Positions 7,620 through 16,723 of a stretch of 64,000 bases of DNA are shown here, piece by piece. This DNA comes from Oscillospiraceae bacterium. Its GTDB lineage: Bacteria; Bacillota; Clostridia; Oscillospirales; Oscillospiraceae. Position numbers and translations under genes: made by a program. Numbering within the stretch: position 1 is the first letter of the stretch; each line of letters opens with the position of its first letter. The notes under the pieces were generated by a model, which saw only the letters and a program-made list of their open reading frames with translations, was not told the origin of the DNA and searched no databases. The DNA is taken from contig JAHHSG010000010.1 of NCBI GenBank assembly GCA_020025305.1, positions 18,818 through 82,817 of the forward strand, in the 5' to 3' direction.

Positions 7620-8698
7620 CTTTTTTCCTCCATGACGATCTTTTTCATTTCATCCCACTTCGCTTCCATATCCTGCACCAGCTTGAACTGTGTACGGCAG
7701 CGATCCAGATTCTGGCCTTCCCGGTGGACGGCAAAGTAGTGGTCCCCGTCCAGGTAGTCGGTCAGAAAACGCAGGCCGCATTCCAGTGTCATGGTCTTGG
7801 CTCCGACAGGCAGCATCTCAATCTCAGCGCTGCTCAACCCGGGGCAGGCCTGCAAAAAGCCACGGGTATAGGTCCGAAACCGATCCAGACTCATGGTCAT
7901 CTTTTCCAGATTCTTCTCATCCTCGGCGGCGGTAGCGGCTCCGAAGCGAATGGAGTCTCCAAAGTCAAAGATGCTCAAACCGGGCATTACGGTATCCAGA
8001 TCTATGACGCACATGGCCTTATGGGTCTTTGCGTTCAAAAGAACGTTATTGAGCTTTGTATCGTTGTGGGTCACACGGCGGGGCAGCTCCCCTGCCTCCA
8101 TCATGCGCTGGGCAAGCCCGGCCTCTTCCTCCCGTGCCAGCACAAAGTCGATCTCTGCCTGCACGTCCTTGGCACGCCCCATCACGTCACGTGCCAGCAC
8201 CTCGTGGAAGATACGGTAACGATCCGGCGTATTGTGAAAATTGACAATGGTCTCATGCAATTTTTCAACAGGAAAGTCTGCCAATTGTTCCTGGAACTGG
8301 CCAAAGGCCACAGCACTCTCATAGAAGTCCTGATCACTCTCCGGTGCCTGTAGGCAGACGGTATCCTCCACAAAATCATAGACACGCCAATAGCCATTTT
8401 CGTCGTGGGCAAAGCACTGGCCTTCCAGTGTAGGAATCAGCGTCAGAACGTTCTTGGGGTCCTCTGCTTTTTCCCGCAGATACTCCGTGACGCTCTGAAT
8501 ATTTTCCATCAGGCCCGGAACATCCTTAAATGCCTGTTCGCTGATTTTTTGCAGGATATAGCGATGACCAGACTCGGTCACCACCAATTGCGTGTTGTTG
8601 ATATGGCCGCAGCCGTAAGGTTCGCAGCTCACCCACTTGCTGTCCAGCCGGAAATGGCTCAAAGCACGGGTCAATACCTCTCTTGGCAAAACACTCAT
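7616..8698 (-). CDS. N-acetylhexosamine 1-kinase-like phosphotransferase
   Basis: 360 residues of the aminoglycoside-phosphotransferase fold. The catalytic loop reads THNDTKLNNVLL (about residue 210) and the metal-binding aspartate follows in VIDLDTVMPG. The order and spacing match NahK of bifidobacteria, which makes GlcNAc-1-phosphate and GalNAc-1-phosphate from free N-acetylhexosamines. Start: the ATG at 8698 overlaps the stop of the nucleotidyltransferase gene (ATGA) and has GGAGGAG upstream. Neighbours supply a sugar-1-phosphate nucleotidyltransferase and an epimerase, which supports the assignment; substrate specificity is inferred. Confidence 0.85.
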   Translation of the reverse strand: MSVLPREVLTRALSHFRLDSKWVSCEPYGCGHINNTQLVVTESGHRYILQKISEQAFKDVPGLMENIQSVTEYLREKAEDPKNVLTLIPTLEGQCFAHDENGYWRVYDFVEDTVCLQAPESDQDFYESAVAFGQFQEQLADFPVEKLHETIVNFHNTPDRYRIFHEVLARDVMGRAKDVQAEIDFVLAREEEAGLAQRMMEAGELPRRVTHNDTKLNNVLLNAKTHKAMCVIDLDTVMPGLSIFDFGDSIRFGAATAAEDEKNLEKMTMSLDRFRTYTRGFLQACPGLSSAEIEMLPVGAKTMTLECGLRFLTDYLDGDHYFAVHREGQNLDRCRTQFKLVQDMEAKWDEMKKIVMEEKR

Positions 8699-9603
8699 TT
8701 CCAAAGCTCCTCCTCGTAAATGCCGCGTTTCTTCATCTCAGCAATCGCTGTACAAACGCTCTCCAAATCCTCCCGATAGGTCACACCGTACCAAGTCTCC
8801 TCGCAAGGGAGGACGTTTACACGAGCGCTGCCATCGGCAATCTGCTCATTTACCACAAAGGGCAGGAAGAACTCGCATTTCAAGGGATTGTCAGGCACAT
8901 TCTTGTCCAGGAAGGCGGGGAAGCGGCTCCACAGCTCGTCCAGAATGCGGTTGGAGAACCCCCATAGGTTCATGGACACCAGCGTCTCTCCCTGCAGAGG
9001 CACAAAGGTCTTTTCATCCTCGGTATAGGCAGCATCTTCACCGCGCTTGTAGATCTTGGTGCGCTCAGTGATCCCCGTCAGCATACCGTTTTCCACCTCA
9101 CACACACCGCGGGCCACACTGCCATTCTCCGTAACCGTATTGCGCAGACGATAACCCACCATGGCGTAGCTGCTCTCATCCTCCAAATGAGCGAGAAAGT
9201 CATAGATCGTCGTAAAGGCAGTGGGACCGTAAAAGTCATCGGCATTGATCACGGCGAAAGGCCCATCCACTACGCCTTTGCAACAGGCAATGGCGTGACC
9301 GGTTCCCCAAGGTTTTGTACGTCCCTCCGGCACATGATAGCCCGCAGGCAGATTATGCAGCTCCTGCACAATATAGGACACATCGAAGTATTTTTCCATG
9401 CGCTGACCGATGCACTCCTTGAACTCATCCGCCATGCCACGGCTGACAATGAAGGCAACACGGCGGAAGCCGGCTCTCCATGCGTCATACAAAGAAAAAT
9501 CAATGATGATATGGCCCTGCGGGTCCACGGGGGTAATCTGCTTGGGTCCCCCGAATCTGCTGCCCATGCCGGCAGCCATAATTACAAGTGTAGGTTGATT
9601 CAT
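8695..9603 (-). CDS. Sugar-1-phosphate nucleotidyltransferase
   Basis: 302 residues of the nucleotide-diphospho-sugar transferase family. The N-terminal MAAGMGSRFGGPKQI is the NTP-binding glycine loop with the essential lysine, and NADDFYG (about residue 110) holds the metal-binding aspartates. It most likely joins a hexose- or N-acetylhexosamine-1-phosphate to UDP. It opens the operon as it now stands and ends in an ATGA overlap with the kinase. In bifidobacterial lacto-N-biose operons this position is held by a GalT-type transferase, so it may be the functional substitute. Confidence 0.83.
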   Translation of the reverse strand: MNQPTLVIMAAGMGSRFGGPKQITPVDPQGHIIIDFSLYDAWRAGFRRVAFIVSRGMADEFKECIGQRMEKYFDVSYIVQELHNLPAGYHVPEGRTKPWGTGHAIACCKGVVDGPFAVINADDFYGPTAFTTIYDFLAHLEDESSYAMVGYRLRNTVTENGSVARGVCEVENGMLTGITERTKIYKRGEDAAYTEDEKTFVPLQGETLVSMNLWGFSNRILDELWSRFPAFLDKNVPDNPLKCEFFLPFVVNEQIADGSARVNVLPCEETWYGVTYREDLESVCTAIAEMKKRGIYEEELWK

Positions 9604-9616
9604 AATGCCTCCTTGG

Positions 9617-9653
9617 TTTTGCTGTTAAGAAATATATTCTTTGCACAGCAAAA
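9617..9653 (-). repeat. Nested inverted repeat in the leader of the nucleotidyltransferase gene
   Basis: The outer arms TTTTGCTGT (9617-9625) and ACAGCAAAA (9645-9653) enclose inner arms AAGAA (9627-9631) and TTCTT (9637-9641). In the minus-strand RNA the stem ends a few bases before the AAGGAGG ribosome site. It could be an operator or an mRNA processing or stability hairpin left between the lost transporter gene and the enzyme genes. Confidence 0.5.
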
Positions 9654-9694
9654 GAAATGTGAACAACACATCCCTTTTGCCAGGCACGTCAAGG

Positions 9695-9964
9695 TTAACC
9701 CTTCACACCGCCGGCAATCAAACCTGCAAACAGATGCTGTTCCATCCGCAGGGACAAGATCATCACCGGAACCATTGCAAAGAGAATGTGGCAAACGGAT
9801 TCTGCCACCGGATAAAGCTGCAGCCGCAGAACGTTGATGCCATCTGTGAATGGTATGAGCCTCTCATTGGCAATCAGGGGCAAGGCGGTAGTACATGAAA
9901 GTATCATGGATGCCCCACGTAAAATGACAAAAATGCGCACCGCTGCTACGCCTATTATACGCAC
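9695..9964 (-). pseudogene. C-terminal remnant of a MalG-type sugar ABC transporter permease
   Basis: The last 60 codons of this frame read PLIANERLIPFTDGINVLRL and then end in FAMVPVMILSL followed by EQHLFAGLIAGGVKG and a stop. That ending is the almost invariant C-terminus of MalG-family carbohydrate permeases (consensus FxxGLTAGAVKG). Nothing upstream resembles the missing 220 residues or the EAA loop, and the first 25 codons of the frame do not look like permease. It is therefore a dead tail, left where a sugar importer once preceded the amino-sugar enzymes. Confidence 0.68.
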
Positions 9965-10039
9965 CCGAATGCCTAAATGATAGAGAAAATTATTCGTGCA
10001 TTATCAATATCTTCCCAAAGGCGAAAAATAAGCCGTCTT

Positions 10040-10921
10040 TTATTGCGATTTCATGAAAGCCTCGTAGTTTTTTCGAAAAGCCCGCGGGCTCATGCCTGTG
10101 TTTGCCTTAAAAACGCGCGTAAAATAGTTGTAATCAGAAAAGCCCACTGCTCCGGCCACATCGGAAATGGGGCAATTGCTGGAAATGAGCAGTTTTTTCG
10201 CCGCATTGATACGCCGCAGAGAAATCAGTTGTGTCATGGTTTTACCATTGGAAAACTTTTTGGCCAGCGCACACAACTTCGTAGTTCCCATATGCAGGTC
10301 CGCAGAAATGCGCTGCAGAGAAATCGGCTCCATATAGTGCTGATCCAGATATATCTCCAGTTTCTGCACATCTGTATACTCCGCCGAACGAATGATCCCC
10401 TCCAACTGTATGTAAGAGGCCAGCGCCTCCAACACCTCTGCAAAGGCGGTAATCTCTTCCTCGCTGCACTGGCGCAGTCGGAAGAACTCACGGCGCAGCT
10501 GCTCCATATCCCCATCATACCAGTCCAGCAGACTCTTTGTCCGTTCCCACTGCTGAATGCGGGAAGATTCCTCTAACAGCTGCCCAAACACCAGATAGGC
10601 AATAGGAACCCCACCTTCAAGGATCGGCAGCAGATATTCCCGGAGTCCTGCGTGGCAATGGTACGGGTAGATCCCCGTATTTCCGGCAGCACGACACTCC
10701 CGCACCGCCCGAACATCGCAGTCCCTGCAACGGGCCTTCCCTTCCGCTGTAGCGTGGATACGCTGGCAAAAAGGACTGTGAGCAGTCCGGATCTGGATAT
10801 CGCGGCCGCTGCCATCAAAAATATTAGCCCAGATTCCTGTCAGCGTGTGGAGATTGATGATTAATCGCTGCAATTGCGTGCTGTTAAAAAGAATATTCCG
10901 TACAGTCTGTGCCTCATTCAT
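10040..10921 (-). CDS. PocR-domain AraC-family regulator
   Basis: 293 residues from the ATG at 10921, which has GGGGGTG five bases upstream; a longer open frame lacks a ribosome site. Residues 1-165 are a PocR ligand-binding domain: the cysteine-rich stretch FCQRIHATAEGKARCRDCD and the later YPYHCHAGL are its signatures. Residues 185-290 hold two AraC helix-turn-helix motifs, the second ending in the family signature VGFSDYNYFTRVFKANTGMS. PocR domains sense small molecules such as diols or sugars. Its place beside the amino-sugar operon and the lost transporter makes these genes its probable targets. Confidence 0.88.
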   Translation of the reverse strand: MNEAQTVRNILFNSTQLQRLIINLHTLTGIWANIFDGSGRDIQIRTAHSPFCQRIHATAEGKARCRDCDVRAVRECRAAGNTGIYPYHCHAGLREYLLPILEGGVPIAYLVFGQLLEESSRIQQWERTKSLLDWYDGDMEQLRREFFRLRQCSEEEITAFAEVLEALASYIQLEGIIRSAEYTDVQKLEIYLDQHYMEPISLQRISADLHMGTTKLCALAKKFSNGKTMTQLISLRRINAAKKLLISSNCPISDVAGAVGFSDYNYFTRVFKANTGMSPRAFRKNYEAFMKSQ

Positions 10922-11043
10922 TGCCACACCCCCCATGCTAAATCTCTGACGTTTCCTTTTTTCATTATAAAGTCTGTCCCCTAAAAATGCAATAATATTC
11001 TCACATAGGCAAAAAAAGGTCGGGAATGCATGGAGAAAAGGAA

Positions 11044-11078
11044 GAAGTCCTGCGGCACGCAAACTGCCGAAGGACTTC
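11044..11078 (-). terminator. Terminator-like hairpin after the peptide-binding protein gene
   Basis: GAAGTCCT-g-CGGCA pairs with TGCCG-a-AGGACTTC around a 7-base loop. On the minus strand TTCCTTTTC follows, a weak T tract. It lies 23 bases past the stop codon. Confidence 0.68.
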
Positions 11079-11101
11079 TTTCACTCATCTGATAGCAAGC
11101 T

Positions 11102-12697
11102 TTACTTGCTCATTTTGACCACATTAGAAAAATAGTAGTTTCCCATGCCATCGTAACCAAGTCCTGTCAATCCATCCCGCAGCAGTGCAGCTCTGGCCTC
11201 ATGATAAAGAGGCATGACATAGCCTTCCTCCAGCAGCATACGTTCTGCATCGGCCAGATAGGCATCTCGTGCTTTGGGGCTGGACGCAGCATCGCTGACA
11301 CGAATGAGCAGATTATAGGCGTTAGAATGAATATTCGCCCAGTTTCTCTGATCGCCGCTGCGCCAATTGGACAGGAGGCCTACCGGGTCACCACGATCGC
11401 TGCGGATCTGCGCCAGTGCGATCACAAAATCACCGCCGGTCAGCACTTTGTTCATCTCCTCCGCCTGCAGGGGACGCAATGTCACTGTCAGCTGTAATTT
11501 CTCAGCCCATACGCGCTGCAATTCCTGCGCCGCCTGTTCCATGCCGGGGATCTCCGCCACATAGGCCAGCGTCACACTGCCCGCCGCAGGCAGCGTCTCT
11601 CCTGCCAACAATTCTTGTGCGACACGACAGTTATGCTCATAGCTCTCCGGTTTATTGTCGATCTTTGTTCCCACCGCCGTGCGGAAATCCAGTCCCTCTG
11701 TGTTGCGGATGCCATAGGGAATGATGCCCTCTGCAGGGCGGAAAAGCCGTGCCGGCAGCTTCTGAACCAAAGCATTGCGATCGATAACCAACGACATAGC
11801 CTGCCGCAGCTTCTGGCTGCTCACATTCTCTGCCATCTGGTTGATGACCAATGTTGTCACTTGCGGATAGGGGTCGGCATGCCAAGTTTCCGGCTGCGCA
11901 TCAATTTCTTTTTGTGAAATGCCCAAACGGAAATCCGCCGCTTCATCCTCATAGAATGCAAAGTTCAGCTCCGCAGGTCCCAAACGGCGCTTATCATAAT
12001 ACTCTTCCGAAGCCCCCACCTGCAAGGTGTCATCCTGCCAACTGCGGATCTCACGGTATGGTCCATTGCTCACCAGTGTTTGGGCGGACATGGACCAGTT
12101 TTCAGCGCTCACTACATCGCTTCGCACCGGCATCGTCGCCGCCGCTGTGCAGATTTGCTCAATAAAATAAGGGCAGCGGTGGGACAGCGTCACCACCAGC
12201 GTCTTTTCATCGGGTGCACTGACTTGCAGCTGCTCCACACCCTCACCACTGCGCACCGCATCGTAGCCAGCCACCATATCCAACAGGGCTGCATTGGGCG
12301 ATTTGGCAGCAGGGTCCACCAATCGACGCCACGCAAAAACAAAATCATCAGCCCTTACCGGATTGCCGTCAGACCAAGTTAATCCGCTGCGCAGCGTAAA
12401 GGTATAGGTCTCCGTGCCATCCAGATTTTCCTCGCACTGATAGTTGCGAGCCATCCCGTTGACGGCATGGACGCGTCCCTCACCGTCATTGCCGAACTTC
12501 ATCAGGTTTTCAAAAAGGTGGCTGACCACCATTTTCTCATTCTCCGTGGTGACCATGGCAGGATCCAGTGTTGCAATGCTCCCCGGCAGGGATACACGCA
12601 GGGACATCTCATCGGAGCGATGTCCGCAGCCGGACAGCAGCCCCAGTGCTGTGACAGCTGCCAACAAAAGGGCAGCAATTCTCTTTGTATATTTCAT
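11102..12697 (-). CDS. Lipoprotein peptide/oligopeptide ABC transporter substrate-binding protein (OppA/DppA-like)
   Basis: 531 residues. The N-terminus KRIAALLLAAVTALGLLSGC is a lipoprotein signal peptide with the lipobox LLSGC, so the mature protein is anchored outside the membrane. The rest is SBP_bac_5 family: FENLMKFG, LRSGLTWSDGNPV with the family signature, VDPAAKSPNAALLDMV, and LRQAMSLVIDRNALV. The ATG at 12697 is chosen because a consensus promoter lies only 35 bases upstream and AGAGGAG precedes it. No permease or ATPase genes adjoin, so it is an orphan binding protein that either shares another transporter or acts in peptide sensing. Confidence 0.9.
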   Translation of the reverse strand: MKYTKRIAALLLAAVTALGLLSGCGHRSDEMSLRVSLPGSIATLDPAMVTTENEKMVVSHLFENLMKFGNDGEGRVHAVNGMARNYQCEENLDGTETYTFTLRSGLTWSDGNPVRADDFVFAWRRLVDPAAKSPNAALLDMVAGYDAVRSGEGVEQLQVSAPDEKTLVVTLSHRCPYFIEQICTAAATMPVRSDVVSAENWSMSAQTLVSNGPYREIRSWQDDTLQVGASEEYYDKRRLGPAELNFAFYEDEAADFRLGISQKEIDAQPETWHADPYPQVTTLVINQMAENVSSQKLRQAMSLVIDRNALVQKLPARLFRPAEGIIPYGIRNTEGLDFRTAVGTKIDNKPESYEHNCRVAQELLAGETLPAAGSVTLAYVAEIPGMEQAAQELQRVWAEKLQLTVTLRPLQAEEMNKVLTGGDFVIALAQIRSDRGDPVGLLSNWRSGDQRNWANIHSNAYNLLIRVSDAASSPKARDAYLADAERMLLEEGYVMPLYHEARAALLRDGLTGLGYDGMGNYYFSNVVKMSK

Positions 12698-12731
12698 GGA
12701 TAACTCCTCTGATCGTTCTGAATTTCTCTTC

Positions 12732-12760
12732 ATTATACCCTCTCCCACTCCTTTTGTAAA
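12732..12760 (-). promoter_or_regulatory. Promoter of the peptide-binding protein gene
   Basis: Minus strand TTTACA, 17-bp spacer, consensus TATAAT. Confidence 0.75.
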
Positions 12761-12917
12761 GAATGAGCGCGGAAATACACAGAGATACGCCCGAAATGGT
12801 CCTTTCTCCGCAAGTATTTTGTTTTTTCTCACCATCTTCCCCCCCTTGCGCAGCTGCAAGCGGGGTATTTTTCTTGCCCAATCGCCCTGCACGGGGCAAG
12901 CCTTCTTGCAAGGAAAG

Positions 12918-12944
12918 TGAAAAGAGCTGCCTTTGGCAGCTCTT
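12918..12944 (-). terminator. Terminator overlapping the helicase stop codon
   Basis: A 10-bp stem AAGAGCTGCC / GGCAGCTCTT (12922-12931 with 12935-12944), loop TTT, followed on the minus strand by TTTC. The stem includes two bases of the stop codon. Confidence 0.78.
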
Positions 12945-14109
12945 ACTTTTTCTCCTCAATTGCCAGCACATGTCCGTCCTCCGACACGCGGGCGGGGCGG
13001 ATCTGGCTTTTGGTATGGCGGGCAATGGTATCCAGCCGCATACGGGACGGAAAATCCGACAGCAGCGTGTAGGCTACACCGTGCCGTTTAGCACGGCCTG
13101 TCCGACCAATGCGATGGATGTAGTACTCGTTCTCTTCCGGAACATCGAAGTTAAAAACAGCATCCACATCGTCCACATCGATGCCCCGGCTGGCCACATC
13201 CGTAGCCACGAATACACGCAGTTCACCGGAACGGAACCGGTTCATGACCGCCTCCCTCTTTTTCTGGGGGATGTCTCCGTGAATACATTCGGCATCAATG
13301 CCCCGCAGCTGCAGGAATTTGCACAGCCGCTCCGTAGAGCCTTTGGTATTGCAAAAGGCCACCACACGTTCCAGCTGCTCTCCCTCCAGAATCTTCACGA
13401 TGGTGTCCACTTTTTGTTCAGAGGGTACATCAATACGATACTGCAAAATATCCGGCTTATTCTCCTCGGTGGCCTGCACGGTGATTTCCACCGGATCGCG
13501 CTGATAGACCCACGAGATGTCCATGACCTCCCGTGAGATGGTGGCAGAGAACATGCCCAGATTCTCCCGCTGCGAAATCTTGTCCAAAATACGGGTTACC
13601 TCGTGGATAAAACCCATATCCAGCATCCGATCCGCCTCATCCAGCACCACTGTTTTCACATCACCCACGGTGACGGTGCGGCGCTTCATATGGTCGCTGA
13701 GTCGGCCGGGAGTGGCCACCACGATCTGTGGCTTGCGCTTGAGGGCATTAATCTGTTTGCTGATGGGCTGGCCGCCATAGAGGCAGACCAAACGCACCCC
13801 CTCATGGCAGACGGCAATCTCCCGCATCTCATCGGTGATCTGCATCGCCAGCTCCCGGGTGGGCGCCAGAATCACCGCCTGCACTTTATCACTTTGCGCA
13901 TCAATGCGCTCAATGATCGGGATGCCAAAGGCCATGGTCTTGCCGGTACCGGTGGGTGCCTTGGCAATCACATCCTGTCCCTGCAGCATGGGAGGGATAC
14001 ACCCTGCCTGCACCGGCGTACTGATTTCATATCCTTTATTACGAATAGCTCGCATGGTGGCGTCCGACAAGCCGAACTCGCCGAAGCGCATACCCTGAGT
14101 AATTTCCAT
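12943..14109 (-). CDS. DEAD-box RNA helicase
   Basis: 388 residues from the ATG at 14109 (AGGAAAG six bases upstream; a GTG at 14115 overlaps that site). The helicase motifs appear in order: Q motif GYEISTPVQ, motif I APTGTGKT, Ia PTRELAMQ, Ib TPGRLSDH, II DEADRMLDMGF, III SAT, then HGDIPQKKREAVM, V VATDVASRGIDVDDV and VI HRIGRTGRAKRHG. It stops about 25 residues after motif VI, so it is a minimal helicase without the RNA-binding tail of DbpA/CshA. A role in ribosome assembly or mRNA turnover is likely. Confidence 0.92.
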   Translation of the reverse strand: MEITQGMRFGEFGLSDATMRAIRNKGYEISTPVQAGCIPPMLQGQDVIAKAPTGTGKTMAFGIPIIERIDAQSDKVQAVILAPTRELAMQITDEMREIAVCHEGVRLVCLYGGQPISKQINALKRKPQIVVATPGRLSDHMKRRTVTVGDVKTVVLDEADRMLDMGFIHEVTRILDKISQRENLGMFSATISREVMDISWVYQRDPVEITVQATEENKPDILQYRIDVPSEQKVDTIVKILEGEQLERVVAFCNTKGSTERLCKFLQLRGIDAECIHGDIPQKKREAVMNRFRSGELRVFVATDVASRGIDVDDVDAVFNFDVPEENEYYIHRIGRTGRAKRHGVAYTLLSDFPSRMRLDTIARHTKSQIRPARVSEDGHVLAIEEKK

Positions 14110-14155
14110 AATCACTTTCCTCGTTCTTCTCTATAACAATCATAATGCAATATTC

Positions 14156-14182
14156 ATTATACCACATCTGTCAACCTGTCAA
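14156..14182 (-). promoter_or_regulatory. Promoter of the helicase gene
   Basis: Minus strand TTGACA (14182-14177), 15-bp spacer, TATAAT (14161-14156). A second TTGACA lies 8 bases downstream of the first, too close to serve as a -35. The spacer is short but both boxes are consensus. Confidence 0.55.
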
Positions 14183-14212
14183 AGAAACGCTCCCCCGCTG
14201 CTCCCGGCCTTG

Positions 14213-14253
14213 CCAAAAGCAAAACCGTCGCAGACAAATGTCTGCGACGGTTT
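14213..14253 (-). terminator. Terminator of the glgA-glgP unit
   Basis: A perfect 14-bp stem (AAACCGTCGCAGAC / GTCTGCGACGGTTT, loop AAAT in the plus strand) followed on the minus strand by TTTTGCTTTTGG, 10 bases past the glgP stop. Confidence 0.92.
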
Positions 14254-14263
14254 CAAGTCATGC

Positions 14264-16687
14264 TTACTTCTTATAGGGGACGTGCCAGATGGTATCGGCA
14301 TACTCGCCGATGGAACGATCCGCTGCAAAGATACCAGAACGAGCAATATTGTGCAAACTCATCTCATTCCACTTTTTCCGATCACGGTAGGTAAGCGCCA
14401 TGCGCTGCTCGGCAGCACAATAGGAACCGAAGTCCGCCAACAGCAGATACTGGTCGGCAGGGCAATCGCTGCCATATACCAGACGTTGGAAGATATCTTC
14501 ATAGGCTACACCATCACGGAAGCCGCGGCGCAGCTGATCCAGCACACGGCGCAGCACGCTGTCGCGCTCATAGAGCAGTGCGGGATTGTAGTTGGGTGTA
14601 AGCCGTGCCACCTCATGGGCTTTCAGGCCAAAGAGGAAGATGTTCTCATCGCCCAGCACCTCGTGCATCTCCACATTGGCGCCGTCCAGCGTGCCCACAG
14701 TCAGAGCACCATTCATCATAAACTTCATGTTCCCGGTTCCGCTGGCCTCCTTGCCGGCGGTCGAGATCTGCTGGCTCACCTCACTGGCGGGCATCAGCAT
14801 CTCTGCCATGGTCACGCGATAGTTCTCCAAGAACACCACTTGCAGCTTATCCTTGCAGATGGGGTTGTTGTTGATCTCATCTGCAAGAGAGTTGATGAGC
14901 TGAATAATGCGCTTGGCAACCGCATAGCCGGGTGCCGCCTTGGCTCCAAAGAGGAATACATGGGGAACCATCTCCAGTTGGGGATGATCCTGCAGATGCT
15001 GATAAAGGCCGATGATATGCAGCACATTGAGGAGCTGGCGCTTATATTCGTGAAGGCGCTTGACCTGCACGTCAAAAATGGCATCCGTATTCAGTATCAC
15101 ACCCTGCTGCCGCTTGGCAAATTGGGCAAAATTCTTCTTATTTTCCTGCTTGATGGCCTCCAGGCGCTCCAGCACAGCGGTGTCGTCTGCATAGGCATCC
15201 AATTCCCGCAGCTTCTCCGGTGCGGTGAGATAGGCCTCCCCGCCGGTCAGATCACAGATGAGTCCATGCAGGCCGGGATTGATTTGAGCCAGCCAGCGGC
15301 GGTGATCAATGCCGTTGGTCACGTTTTTAAACTTCTCCGGTTCCATGTTGCAGGCATCCCGGAACACATCGTGGCGCAGAATATCAGAGTGCAGCGCACT
15401 GACGCCGTTGACAGCCATCCCACCTGCGATGCACAGGTTGGCCATGCGCACCGTGCCTCCCCAGATAATGGCCATCTTCTCCACCTTTTCCTGATCATCG
15501 TGGTAGAAGCAAGCCACCTGTGCCTGCCAACGGCGGGCAATCTCCTGAATAATCTGCCACACACGAGGCAGCAGGAGCTCAATGATCTTCTGCGGCCAGC
15601 ATTCCAACGCCTCTGCCAGCACCGTATGGTTGGTGTAAGCTACAGAATGGGTGGTGATATGCCATGCCTCATCCCAGCTGAGGCCGGCATCGTCGATGAG
15701 GATGCGCATTAATTCAGGAATGACCAGAGCCGGATGGGTATCATTGATCTGAATGACGTTTTTCTCATGGAAATTCTTCAGCGTGCCATACTCCTGAATA
15801 TGCTGGCGGGTAATGGACTGTATAGTGGCAGAGACAAAGAAGTACTGCTGCTTCAGGCGCAGAGACTTGCCTTCATAGTGATTGTCCTCAGGATAGAGAA
15901 TCTTGGAGATCACGTTTGCCATGGCCTGCTCCTCACCGGCCTGCAGGTACTGTCCCTGGCCAAAGAGCTTCATATCCAACGGCTTGGGAGATTTAGCGTC
16001 CCACAGACGCAGCGTATTCACATGATCCGTATCGTAACCGGCAATCTCCATATCGCAGGGAACCGCCAGAACACGGGTATAATCCTCATGGATCACCATC
16101 AGGTGACCATTATCCCAGCGAGTACGCACCTTGCCCCCAAAGTGGACTTCCTCCGTTTCCTGAGGCTTCGGCAGCAGCCACGCATCCCCCATATTTTTCC
16201 AATCATCCGGAAGCTCCACCTGCTGGCCATCCACAATCTTCTGCTTAAAGATGCCCAGCTCATAGCAGATAGAATAGCCGGTAGCAGGGATCTCCAGCGT
16301 GGTCATGCTGTCCAGATAGCAGGCCGCCAGACGGCCCAGACCGCCGTTGCCAAGGCCTGCATCCGGCTCCATGTCGAAGATGTGCCCGGCGTCAAAACCC
16401 AGTTCCTCAATAGCATCGCGCAGAGGCTCCAGCAACTTCAGATTAAAGGCATTCTTCATGAGGCTCCGGCCCATCAGGAACTCCAGAGACATGTAGTGAA
16501 CCTTACGCTTTTCCTCCCGGACAGTCAGCTCCCGGCTCTGTACCCCGCGCTCGGCCATGATATCCCGCAGTACCATGGCGCAGGCCTTCATGATTTCACC
16601 GTCATTGGCCTGCTGCTCGGTACAGCCATAGTTCAGACGCAGCTTTTGTACGATGGCTTTTTTTAATTCTTCTTTGTTATAGGTCAT
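14264..16687 (-). CDS. glgP: Glycogen/starch phosphorylase
   Basis: 807 residues from the ATG at 16687 (GGAGG five bases upstream). It releases glucose-1-phosphate from alpha-1,4-glucans. The pyridoxal-phosphate site EASGTGNMKFMMNGALTVGT is complete at about residue 645, and DAGLGNGGLGRLAACYLDS and KRLHEYKRQLLN are further conserved signatures. The gene follows glgA by 36 bases, so synthesis and breakdown enzymes are co-transcribed in this unit, separate from glgB-glgC-glgD. Confidence 0.96.
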   Translation of the reverse strand: MTYNKEELKKAIVQKLRLNYGCTEQQANDGEIMKACAMVLRDIMAERGVQSRELTVREEKRKVHYMSLEFLMGRSLMKNAFNLKLLEPLRDAIEELGFDAGHIFDMEPDAGLGNGGLGRLAACYLDSMTTLEIPATGYSICYELGIFKQKIVDGQQVELPDDWKNMGDAWLLPKPQETEEVHFGGKVRTRWDNGHLMVIHEDYTRVLAVPCDMEIAGYDTDHVNTLRLWDAKSPKPLDMKLFGQGQYLQAGEEQAMANVISKILYPEDNHYEGKSLRLKQQYFFVSATIQSITRQHIQEYGTLKNFHEKNVIQINDTHPALVIPELMRILIDDAGLSWDEAWHITTHSVAYTNHTVLAEALECWPQKIIELLLPRVWQIIQEIARRWQAQVACFYHDDQEKVEKMAIIWGGTVRMANLCIAGGMAVNGVSALHSDILRHDVFRDACNMEPEKFKNVTNGIDHRRWLAQINPGLHGLICDLTGGEAYLTAPEKLRELDAYADDTAVLERLEAIKQENKKNFAQFAKRQQGVILNTDAIFDVQVKRLHEYKRQLLNVLHIIGLYQHLQDHPQLEMVPHVFLFGAKAAPGYAVAKRIIQLINSLADEINNNPICKDKLQVVFLENYRVTMAEMLMPASEVSQQISTAGKEASGTGNMKFMMNGALTVGTLDGANVEMHEVLGDENIFLFGLKAHEVARLTPNYNPALLYERDSVLRRVLDQLRRGFRDGVAYEDIFQRLVYGSDCPADQYLLLADFGSYCAAEQRMALTYRDRKKWNEMSLHNIARSGIFAADRSIGEYADTIWHVPYKK

Positions 16688-16723
16688 TGTTTCCTCCACA
16701 CAATCGTTTGCTATGCTCCAGTG

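Noticed and set aside
12843..12866. GC-rich hairpin CCCCTTGC / GCAAGCGGGG with T run on the plus strand between helicase and peptide-binding genes
   Set aside because: It is oriented for plus-strand termination but no plus-strand gene precedes it, and pairing needs a bulge; no function can be supported.
14210..15712. Long plus-strand frames opposite glgP, nagB-galE (5910-7373) and parts of the giant gene (54670-56898)
   Set aside because: They mirror the reading frames of strong minus-strand genes in GC-rich DNA, and their translations are histidine- and leucine-rich without any domain.
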